Assembly: GCA_028284445.1 (NCBI GenBank)
Contig: JANQRS010000018.1
Coordinates: 188,001 to 252,000, forward strand
From: Calditrichia bacterium
GTDB taxonomy: Bacteria > Calditrichota > Calditrichia > RBG-13-44-9 > J075
Reading direction: 5' to 3'
DNA: 64,000 bases
This document shows, one piece after another, positions 25,829 to 33,457 of the stretch. Numbering within the stretch: position 1 is the stretch's first letter; every line of letters starts with the position of its first letter. The notes beneath the pieces were generated by a model that saw only the letters and a program-made list of their open reading frames with translations, had not been told where the DNA came from and did no database searches. Position numbers and translations under genes: made by a program.

Positions 25829-28800
25829 TCATTTCACCAACAACAAACGCTTGGCCAGAGATTGCTTATTAAAGGCCAGCCGATAAATGTAAATCCCGCT
25901 CGGCAAGTGCTGAGCATCAAATTCAACTTCATAATGCCCAGCTGCCTTTTTCCCCTTCACCAAGGTTTGTACTTCCCGCCCGAGCATATCGTAAATAACA
26001 AGTTGCACCTCGCCGGCCGACGGTAAATCGTATGCTATTGTCGTCCGTGGATTAAAGGGATTTGGGAAATTCTGATAGAGCTGAAACTGCTCCGGAATAC
26101 CGGCTGTTTCGCTACCAATCGCTAATGGCGCACTGCTTTTCTTCACCAGACGAAGTTCGTCAAACCAAATCTGGCCCGATTCCGCGGAAGCATCGGGAAG
26201 ATAAGCAAGCTGGTAGCTATCAAAGCGGAGCGAACCGGTAGCTGCGCCATCTCCCAGCCAGGTTCCGTAACTGCCCGGATCCCCCATATCCCATTCAACA
26301 AGACGCCAACCAACCCAATCGATATCAATCCAGGCACTCACTTCGTGATTATTGGCGCCAATGCTCGGCACATTATCGTCTACCGCAAATCGGAATTGGG
26401 TATTGCTCCCGTCACCAAAGACATAACATTGGAGGGTATAGCTACTGTCGAACTGAACATCACGCGGCACACCGCCTGCCAGGTATTCACGCAAAAGCCA
26501 TTCAGAAGATGCAGTATCCCAGGCATAGCTTAGGGAAGCGGCATCTTGCGGTTGAGAAGCCGGAAGCACCACGGACGTCGTAAAGTCGAATTGCGTGCCT
26601 GCTACCAAAATACCCACGGTTGAGCCGCTGGCATCAGGCTGCCACCAATCGCCAGGCCCGGAGAAATCTTCAATCGTAATATTCTCGCTGTAAGCAAATT
26701 TGGAAGTCGTAAATCCATAGCTAACCGTTTCAGCAAGCAGATTGCCCAGTGTATCCGCGATATCACTGGACAATGCAAGTGTATAAGTTAGCTCTTGTCC
26801 CAGGGCATTATTGGGTTGCACACTTAGTATCGAACGCTCATCGCGAGTATTTAAACGCCATGAAAAAGGTATATCGTTACCGTCCTCCTGTAATTCGATG
26901 CTGCTATCATCGATTGTTGCAACATCTACCGTTTCATCAAACTCAAATGTTATTAAGTCGTCAATGAGAAATTCTGTTGCGCCGGCCAAAGGCCAGTTTG
27001 AGGCGATGAGCGGCCCGCTGACATCCATTTCCAGGGTGCTAAAATTCAGAACAAAGGGATCGCCTTCAACACCGTCGCCATTGCCGTCCAGGGCTCTTCC
27101 GTTCACATCAGTCAGCGATGCATCCAGGGTCATAACATAATCGCTGGCGAAGTTCAGATCGCTACCAAAATTGATCACAACGCTGTTGTTGTCTTCTGCC
27201 CAGGCCAGGGTGCCGAGGGTAACAGCCGGTTGAAAAGAAAGAGCCGAGGCAAGATTGGCCGGGTCCATTGTCTTGGAAAAAACCAATTCGATCGTGCCAT
27301 TCACCGGGATGGAATCCCCGTCAACCGGAGAACTGGATAAAATAACCGGCGCGAACGACGGTATCGGAGCACTGACCAATAAATCAGATGCCAATGATTC
27401 ATTCCAGTAGCGATCGAGAGCCGTGGCATAATAATAGTAAGACCCATTATAGTCCTGGGTGCCATCAAAGCGATCGGTATAGGCGAAAGTAACTTCACGG
27501 AATGCCGTTTCAATAATTTCATCGCTATCAAGATCAGCCACATCATCTTCGGAGCGATAGATGGCGAACCAGCGATCTTCGGGATCGCTTGAAACCGGTG
27601 TCACGGTGATCCGATATGCAAAAGAATCAAGCTTGGTCAACGATATCGTTGGGGCAGCCGGGGCAATATCATCGACCAGGCCGGTAGCAGTAATCCGCGT
27701 TTTAGAGGTAAAGAAATCTTCCCGCGCTTGATCCCAATATTGCAAATCGCGCCAGGAATCGTAGCTAAAGAACTGAACGCCGTGCGCCCAATCAACCGAT
27801 CTGACGGTGTCGATGATCGACTCATGGCGGCCAAACACATTGTCGGTCGCGAAGCGATCTGAAAAAAGGCCCACAGTATAGAGTCGCCCGGCAGCAATGG
27901 CCGGCTGCATGAAGTCGGACCAGCAGCTTGGGCAGCCGCCCTCCAGCACATCGTAAATTGCGGCAGCGGTATTCCAGTGATAGTGCATACCGACCACCTG
28001 GTCGATATGGCCATTGTTCAGCCAACCGGCGGCATCCTGGTAAACAATATTATACCCTTGCCAACCACCCCAATTGTAGCGTCCCAACGCTGCCGGAGAC
28101 AGACGCACCCAGGGCTTGACAACGGCAATCGAATCGTGAATTGCAGCAACCAGTTCCGTAACGCTTCCGCGCCAGAAATCTTCCCAGGTAAAATACCCGA
28201 GCGGCACGCCACCACTAGCAGGATTTTCAAGGTCATAAAGGTATCGCCCGGCCGGATTCTTAACCAATTCTTCAGCCTGCGCATCACTGATCATCCCGTC
28301 CGGCAGACCAGCTGCAATATTGTCCTGAAGCATCTCAAATGTTTTGCCGGTATTGGTATATTCACTCCAGCGAACAAAATCCATATGCAAGCCGTCAACG
28401 TCATAATTATTGACAATCTCCATGGCCACCGACAAAATATGGTCGCGTGCTTCCGGAATTCCCGGCGATAACCAGGCCAGTTCCGGTGGCATAATTATAC
28501 CATCCTGATCGCGGCAAATCCACTCCGGATGCAGTTGTGACGGACTACCGGCATATTGATGACGGCTTTCAAATGTATTCATCCAGGCATGCAGTTCCAG
28601 CCCGCGCGCATGCGCCTCCTGAACGGCATATTCCAACGGATCAAAACCCGGATCGGTAAAATCGACCAGCGGGCCCCAGGGCTCAATGGCGGAGGGATAG
28701 TATACTGTGCCGAATCGTCGAACTTGCAGCAGCACAGAGGTCATATTGGCCGCTTTGTGATTATCGAGCACTTCCCGAATTTGCGCCTGATTTTCAGCAA

Positions 28801-29056
28801 CAGTATTTCCGACCGTCAGCCAATGCGAATCAATGACCCAGGTTGAGCGGAATTCTTCATTGTTGTTTTGCGCAAACAGGGCACTAGAGAAGAAGAGCAT
28901 GGTTATTAAAAGGATGTTGATGCGGACCCATTCAGCTATTTTCAAACACCTCTCGCCAGTCCTATCGAATGTGCACGAGCGATTCATCTCGATATATGAC
29001 GGTTTTACTTGCGCTAGTTGGCAGGAATTCGTGGTGTTCTCTTCTTTAAGCGACAT
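25829..29056 (-). CDS. GHL10 (GH10-like) secreted protein with Ig-like domains and sorting tail
   Basis: A 1075-residue product from ATG 29056 (MSLKEENTTNS) with GGAGAATTAGAG upstream. After a 30-odd residue N-extension comes a hydrophobic signal (NILLITMLFFSSALFA). The catalytic-like domain (about 45-400) resembles GHL10/DUF187: FRSTWVIDSHW, LLQVRRFGTVYYPS, ARGLELHAWMNTF, VDGLHMDFVRW with Asp residues at strand ends. A fibronectin-like region follows (about 430-540), then Big_5-type Ig repeats (VPVNGTIELVFSKTMDPAN; TEFLIDDLITFEFDETV), a carbohydrate-binding-like jelly roll (about 770-960) and a FlgD-like sorting domain (LYQNFPNPFNPRTTIAYDL; SGIYIYRLAF). It probably cuts or binds polysaccharide or peptidoglycan glycans outside the cell; the substrate is unknown. 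Confidence 0.84.
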   Translation of the reverse strand: MSLKEENTTNSCQLAQVKPSYIEMNRSCTFDRTGERCLKIAEWVRINILLITMLFFSSALFAQNNNEEFRSTWVIDSHWLTVGNTVAENQAQIREVLDNHKAANMTSVLLQVRRFGTVYYPSAIEPWGPLVDFTDPGFDPLEYAVQEAHARGLELHAWMNTFESRHQYAGSPSQLHPEWICRDQDGIIMPPELAWLSPGIPEARDHILSVAMEIVNNYDVDGLHMDFVRWSEYTNTGKTFEMLQDNIAAGLPDGMISDAQAEELVKNPAGRYLYDLENPASGGVPLGYFTWEDFWRGSVTELVAAIHDSIAVVKPWVRLSPAALGRYNWGGWQGYNIVYQDAAGWLNNGHIDQVVGMHYHWNTAAAIYDVLEGGCPSCWSDFMQPAIAAGRLYTVGLFSDRFATDNVFGRHESIIDTVRSVDWAHGVQFFSYDSWRDLQYWDQAREDFFTSKTRITATGLVDDIAPAAPTISLTKLDSFAYRITVTPVSSDPEDRWFAIYRSEDDVADLDSDEIIETAFREVTFAYTDRFDGTQDYNGSYYYYATALDRYWNESLASDLLVSAPIPSFAPVILSSSPVDGDSIPVNGTIELVFSKTMDPANLASALSFQPAVTLGTLAWAEDNNSVVINFGSDLNFASDYVMTLDASLTDVNGRALDGNGDGVEGDPFVLNFSTLEMDVSGPLIASNWPLAGATEFLIDDLITFEFDETVDVATIDDSSIELQEDGNDIPFSWRLNTRDERSILSVQPNNALGQELTYTLALSSDIADTLGNLLAETVSYGFTTSKFAYSENITIEDFSGPGDWWQPDASGSTVGILVAGTQFDFTTSVVLPASQPQDAASLSYAWDTASSEWLLREYLAGGVPRDVQFDSSYTLQCYVFGDGSNTQFRFAVDDNVPSIGANNHEVSAWIDIDWVGWRLVEWDMGDPGSYGTWLGDGAATGSLRFDSYQLAYLPDASAESGQIWFDELRLVKKSSAPLAIGSETAGIPEQFQLYQNFPNPFNPRTTIAYDLPSAGEVQLVIYDMLGREVQTLVKGKKAAGHYEVEFDAQHLPSGIYIYRLAFNKQSLAKRLLLVK

Positions 29057-29228
29057 CTCTAATTCTCCATTGAATTGTTTGCGATGGGATAAAAATAACA
29101 TAGTAAAGCCGGCATAAAAATGATAGTCAAATCAGACACCGGGATGATACGATTTCGGCACCTTGCATATGTCAGCCTGTTTTCGGACATTTCTCCAGCC
29201 CATCTATTTCAACAGCGAGGAGATGATT

Positions 29229-30185
29229 ATGCAGAAACCCAAAACGACACCTGATGAAGTGAGCACATCGATCAACCGGAGACGATTTATTGGCGGCGGC
29301 GTGGCCCTGGCAGCGGCCTTGCCATTTAGCATGGCATCCGGCGGCGGTGCAACCGCGCAAAAACGTCAAAAAACTTTTAACCTCAAATATGCACCGCATT
29401 TTGGCATGTTTAAGGAACATGCAGGACCGGACTTGATTGACCAGTTGAAATTTATGGCAGAACAAGGGTTTACGGCATTGGAAGACAACGGTATGATGGG
29501 ACGAGATGTGGCCATGCAGGAAAAAATTGCCAGCACCATGAGCAATTTAGGGATGACCATGGGGGTCTTCGTCACGCACGCGGAATTTGGCAAAACCACT
29601 TTCGTCAACGGTGATAAAGAGACGCGCGACATGCTCATCGCCCAGGTGAAAAAAGCGGTGGAAGTGGCGAAACGAGTCAATGCGAAGTGGACTACGGTTG
29701 TGCCGGGTCAATTTAACACCCGTCTTGAATGGGACTATCAAACCGCCAATTGCATTGAAAATCTGAAGTGGTGTGCGGATGTTTGTGAAAAGGCAGGACT
29801 AATTATGGTGCTGGAACCCCTTAATCCCTGGCGGGATCATCCCGGCCTCTTCCTGACCAAGATCCCTCAGGCTTATCAAATTTGCAAAGCAGTGGACAGT
29901 CCATCCTGTAAGATTCTGAACGATCTATATCACCAGCAAATCACTGAAGGCAATCTCATTCCAAATATTGATAAGGCCTGGGATGAGATCGCCTACTTCC
30001 AGGTGGGCGATAATCCCGGCCGTAAAGAGCCGACTACTGGTGAAATCAATTATCTGAATGTCTTCCGCCATATTCACAGCAAAGGATTCACCGGCATTGT
30101 TGGTATGGAGCACGGCAACAGCAAGCCTGGCAAGGCTGGCGAACAGGCAGTTATTGCTGCGTATCGGGCATGTGACAGGTTTTAA
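29229..30185 (+). CDS. Tat-exported TIM-barrel sugar isomerase-like protein (hydroxypyruvate-isomerase type)
   Basis: A 318-residue product. ATG 29229 fits best with GAGGAG six bases upstream (ATG 29223 is also possible). The N-terminus is a Tat signal: SINRRRFIGGGVALAAALPF. The AP-endonuclease-2/xylose-isomerase-like barrel follows, with metal/acid-base candidates in LIMVLEPLNPWRDHPG, KILNDLYHQQITEG and IVGMEHGNSKPG. That set is typical of hydroxypyruvate isomerase-like proteins. Export of such a barrel is common beside periplasmic Gfo/Idh/MocA oxidoreductases, and one lies just downstream in the opposite direction. Substrate unknown; a keto-sugar is likely. Confidence 0.85.
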   Translation: MQKPKTTPDEVSTSINRRRFIGGGVALAAALPFSMASGGGATAQKRQKTFNLKYAPHFGMFKEHAGPDLIDQLKFMAEQGFTALEDNGMMGRDVAMQEKIASTMSNLGMTMGVFVTHAEFGKTTFVNGDKETRDMLIAQVKKAVEVAKRVNAKWTTVVPGQFNTRLEWDYQTANCIENLKWCADVCEKAGLIMVLEPLNPWRDHPGLFLTKIPQAYQICKAVDSPSCKILNDLYHQQITEGNLIPNIDKAWDEIAYFQVGDNPGRKEPTTGEINYLNVFRHIHSKGFTGIVGMEHGNSKPGKAGEQAVIAAYRACDRF

Positions 30186-30231
30186 ATCTGTCAATCTGCC
30201 AATATGTAAATCTGCAAGAAGCAGAAAGATG

Positions 30232-30337
30232 ACCGCGAAGAGCGCCAAAGACAGCGAAGGAAGACAAAGAGAACAAAAACACGTCCTTGATTTCTTCTTC
30301 GCTTGACTTAGCGGTTCTTAGGGTCCCTTCGCGGTTT
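30232..30337. repeat. CGCGAAG-type imperfect inverted repeat
   Basis: The left side ACCGCGAAGAGCGCCAAAGA continues with GCGAAGG-like units, and the right side is an imperfect inverse ending CCCTTCGCGGTT. Units recur about every 10-11 bases. It lies between two convergent genes, where it could act as a bidirectional 3' structure. Confidence 0.6.
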
Positions 30338-30373
30338 ATTACCGTTTTGCTTATTTGGCGTTTTGCAGATTGG

Positions 30374-31696
30374 TTAGCCTGTCTTGGCTTCCCCCGGCAC
30401 CGGTATGGAAGTATTCATATTCACAGCAGCCAGTTCATAGCTATCCGGACCGATACGAAGTTCGGAGTTCAAGGCCTCTTCCCAGGTGACTTCTTTACCG
30501 CTATAGGCACTCATACGACCCATAATGGCACAGAGGGTCGATAGCGCTGTTTGCTCTGCTTCCACATATGGCTTATTCTCGCGTATCGAGGTCACCAGAT
30601 CGATATGTTCCTGAACGTAGGGCGAGACTTTCACGTTGTTGGTAGATTCGCCCTTCTCATCCTTCGGATATTCGTAACGCCAGGCAACGCTACCATCATT
30701 ATTGTAGATGGTGTTTCGACAGTTGGAATATCCTTCAGATCCGCGCACAAATTCAGACACATTATTTACACAGCCGTCAATTTGCCGGCACATACTGTGC
30801 ACATGGATGCCGTCGCCATACTTGAAGTCGATGCTGAAAAAGTCGTACTGGTCCCCGGTTTGCCGGCGTTGACGACTACCGAATCCCACAGCAGAGAGTG
30901 GGTAAGTGCCGGTAAACCAATTGATGACGTCAATATTATGAATATGCTGCTCAACAATGTGATCTCCTGAAAGCCAACACCAGTTGACCCAATCGCGGAT
31001 CATGTATTCCATTTCCGACCATTCTTTCTGAGGCGTGCGGTACCAAAGCTGGCTTTGATTCCAATAGCAATTTGCCGAAACCAGATCGCCGATTGCGCCA
31101 TTGGCAATTTGCTGATAGGTCGTCAGGTAATCGCGCTGGTGACGCCGCTGGGTGCCGGTGCCAACCGAGAGTCCCAACGATTCTGCACGTTTTGAGGCAG
31201 CAATCACTCGCCGAACACCGACCGGATCTACCGCCAGCGGTTTTTCCATGAAAATGTGCTTGCGGGCATTGACCGCTGCTTCAAAATGCTCCGGACGAAA
31301 GTGCGGTGGCGTGGCAAGAATGATGATATCAACCCCGGAATCGATTACTTTCTCGAAAGCGTCGAAGCCAACAAACTGACGCTCAGCAGCAACGGTATTT
31401 CCTTTCTTCTCCTGCAGTTGCTTATGGCAGTCATCCAGGCGATCTTTGAAGACGTCTCCAAGAGCTGTGACTTTCAGGTTTGATCCGGCACTGAGAAAAT
31501 CGAGGGCCGCGCCGGTACCGCGACCACCACAGCCGATTAACCCGGCTGTTAATTCTTTGCCATCCGGGGCTTGATCGAGGAAAACCAACGGCGCCATCCC
31601 GGCTGATGCTTCTTTCTTGCTGCATCCCCACAACATGGCGCCTGCCGCAGCAAGCCCACCAATTTCCACAAATTCGCGACGGCTTAATTTTTTCAT
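30374..31696 (-). CDS. Gfo/Idh/MocA oxidoreductase 1, Tat lipoprotein
   Basis: A 440-residue protein. The N-terminus is a Tat signal with lipobox: KLSRREFVEIGGL, then GAMLWGCSKKE. The Rossmann domain starts at about residue 48 with AGLIGCGGRGTGAALDF; the conserved EKPLAVDPVG motif sits at about 150; the C-terminal alpha/beta domain (about 180-400) has DWVNWCWLSGDHIVEQHIHNID-like sequence with the histidines typical of the family. Such exported proteins carry a tightly bound nicotinamide cofactor and oxidise or reduce sugars or glycosides outside the cytoplasm (family knowledge; substrate unknown here). It lies downstream of the NapC-SUMF1 gene across a palindrome and a heptamer-like repeat. 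Confidence 0.88.
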   Translation of the reverse strand: MKKLSRREFVEIGGLAAAGAMLWGCSKKEASAGMAPLVFLDQAPDGKELTAGLIGCGGRGTGAALDFLSAGSNLKVTALGDVFKDRLDDCHKQLQEKKGNTVAAERQFVGFDAFEKVIDSGVDIIILATPPHFRPEHFEAAVNARKHIFMEKPLAVDPVGVRRVIAASKRAESLGLSVGTGTQRRHQRDYLTTYQQIANGAIGDLVSANCYWNQSQLWYRTPQKEWSEMEYMIRDWVNWCWLSGDHIVEQHIHNIDVINWFTGTYPLSAVGFGSRQRRQTGDQYDFFSIDFKYGDGIHVHSMCRQIDGCVNNVSEFVRGSEGYSNCRNTIYNNDGSVAWRYEYPKDEKGESTNNVKVSPYVQEHIDLVTSIRENKPYVEAEQTALSTLCAIMGRMSAYSGKEVTWEEALNSELRIGPDSYELAAVNMNTSIPVPGEAKTG

Positions 31697-31711
31697 TCAT
31701 ACCCCCTTTGG

Positions 31712-31747
31712 CATTGAAGCATTGAACATTGAAACATTGAAACATTG
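31712..31747. repeat. CATTGAA tandem repeat, degenerate
   Basis: Five copies of CATTGAA with lengths of 7-8 bases (CATTGAAG, CATTGAA, CATTGAAA, CATTGAAA, CATTGG) just upstream of the start of the oxidoreductase gene at 31696. Its length variation could change the spacing between promoter and gene. Confidence 0.7.
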
Positions 31748-31804
31748 GTCTATTTAGTTTTATGATTTTAGCTAGCATTTCGGGTCGTGGAGCAAATTCC
31801 GTAA

Positions 31805-31852
31805 ACACATCCCCCTGTGTCCCCCTTCGAAGGGGGACACAGGGGGATGTGT
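31805..31852. repeat. Perfect 48-base palindrome, TTCGAA-centre type
   Basis: ACACATCCCCCTGTGTCCCC... forms a perfect palindrome centred on TTCGAA, seven bases 3' of the stop of the NapC-SUMF1 gene (minus strand). Confidence 0.88.
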
Positions 31853-31859
31853 CGTCTTC

Positions 31860-33329
31860 TCACTCCTCACACACCACCCGAAATCCGACGTCGATGCAAT
31901 CGGAATACCACCAGAGACTCTTGGGAATTTGTGGATCGGTTCGCTGCCAGGCATCCTTGTCGGTTTTGTCGCGACGGGCAATGCGCAGCTCTGCTGGATC
32001 ACTTCGATAAGAGCCACCACGAATAACACGGGTTTCACCTGAAGCCGGGCCATCTGGATTTGAGGCATGCGAGAGGCTATAGGCATCTGCATTGTAAAAA
32101 TCCAGGCAAAATTCCCGTACGTTACCAAGCATGTTTACCAAACCAAACGGGTTGGCAACAACAGCGCCGGGAGAGCGGGTCCGGCCGTTGCTATTTAAGC
32201 TTGATATTACATATCGATTAATGATGGCGGTATCCGCCGAAAAGAAGCTGGAGAACCAGCCGTCTTGCTGATAGCTGTCGGCCTCACCTTCAAAGAAATA
32301 ATCCCCGCTGGTATTGGCCCGGCTGGCATATTCCCATTCTGCTTCGGTCGGCAGGCGATATTTCTTGCCGGTTTTTCGCGACAACCACTGGCAATATTTC
32401 TGTGCCGCATAGAAAGTCATGGTAATCGCCGGAAGGTTACCGCGGCCCCAGCCCTGATCAGGATTACCATATGGCGGAGTCGGACCGGTAACAGCCACAA
32501 CCTTTCCATCGGGGATGCGATCTGTGCTTCGTCCCTCGATGCCCTTTTGCTGAAAAAACAGTTCGTATTCCCGCCAACTCACCTCCGCCTTGCCCATCCA
32601 GAATGGCGCGACATCAACCTGACGCTGCGGGCCTTCATCCTCATTTCGATATGCTTCGTCGGCAGGGCTCCCCATCAAGAAAGAACCACCGGGAATAGCC
32701 ACCATTTCGAAGTCGACATCAGTGCCGGGAATTGTCTCCCGGTAATCTTCAAAGACGGTCACGACAGCCGCCTCCGTATACAGCGTTCGTTCAGTGGGCA
32801 TTGACAACACTGCGCTGGCAGCATTCTCGCGCTCACTGCGAAAATGCCCCACATCGATGTGACAATTGATGCAGTGAATTTCGTCGGCTTTACGCTCATA
32901 GTGGAGGTGCGCATCTGCTCCTTCAGTTGAGATACCGCGCGGAAAGAGGGTCTGATGGCAGTGGAGGCAGCTACTCTTAAAAACATGCTTAACGGCTTCG
33001 CTTCGCTGCGCCTTTGCCTCCCAGTTTATAGCATCGGTATCTTTGAATAGAAATCCCCAGGCGTCGCGAGCGCCGCTACTGGCCTTCGCCACAAGGAAAC
33101 CGCTGGTATCAGGCGGCGGAAGGTGGCAATCGACACAATTAGCAACAAAGCCGCTTTGCGTATCAAAATGCGGGCCCTGCTTCCAGGATGTTGTGGCATG
33201 CGGATGCACATGACAGGATGCGCAGAAGGCATTACTGGATGTGTAGTCCATAAACAAGTGTCCGGTCCAGGCAACCGCAAGACCAGCGACAAAAACAGAC
33301 AGTATCAAGAGCTTGCGCGAGCGCCGCAC
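31860..33329 (-). CDS. Fusion of tetrahaem NapC/NrfH-like cytochrome with a SUMF1 (formylglycine-generating-enzyme-like) domain
   Basis: A 489-residue protein. Residues 8-27 are a membrane anchor, followed by four haem c motifs: CASCH (36-40), CVDCH (65-69), CLHCH (121-125) and CINCH (153-157), with spacing and a short size typical of NapC/NrfH quinol-oxidising cytochromes. From about residue 205 to the end there is a SUMF1/FGE domain: EMVAIPGGSFLMGSP, WMGKAEVSWREYELF, YRLPTEAEWEYASRA, MLGNVREFCLDFY, VIRGGSYRSDP, DVGFRVV. The whole SUMF1 domain would be periplasmic. The cytochrome part would take electrons from menaquinol. Joining the two in one chain is unusual. It lies 128 bases downstream of the PQQ dehydrogenase gene, and a palindrome closes its 3' end. 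Confidence 0.88.
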   Translation of the reverse strand: MRRSRKLLILSVFVAGLAVAWTGHLFMDYTSSNAFCASCHVHPHATTSWKQGPHFDTQSGFVANCVDCHLPPPDTSGFLVAKASSGARDAWGFLFKDTDAINWEAKAQRSEAVKHVFKSSCLHCHQTLFPRGISTEGADAHLHYERKADEIHCINCHIDVGHFRSERENAASAVLSMPTERTLYTEAAVVTVFEDYRETIPGTDVDFEMVAIPGGSFLMGSPADEAYRNEDEGPQRQVDVAPFWMGKAEVSWREYELFFQQKGIEGRSTDRIPDGKVVAVTGPTPPYGNPDQGWGRGNLPAITMTFYAAQKYCQWLSRKTGKKYRLPTEAEWEYASRANTSGDYFFEGEADSYQQDGWFSSFFSADTAIINRYVISSLNSNGRTRSPGAVVANPFGLVNMLGNVREFCLDFYNADAYSLSHASNPDGPASGETRVIRGGSYRSDPAELRIARRDKTDKDAWQRTDPQIPKSLWWYSDCIDVGFRVVCEE

Positions 33330-33385
33330 GTTCTTATTATTCCTGGAGATAGTCGTTTCCTTTCATAACGAGCTTTTAACCCGCT

Positions 33386-33414
33386 CCTGAATCCCCTCTA
33401 AGGAGGGAATTCAG
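33386..33414. repeat. Imperfect palindrome 3' of the PQQ dehydrogenase gene
   Basis: CCTGAATCCCCTC, a TAAG spacer, then GAGGGAATTCAGG, an inverted repeat with one extra base in one arm, 44 bases beyond the stop at 33458. It resembles the larger palindrome family in place and in C/G runs but not in exact sequence. Confidence 0.5.
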
Positions 33415-33457
33415 GGATGGGTTCATGCGGAGATATAAGCAAAAAATCAATTCAAAT

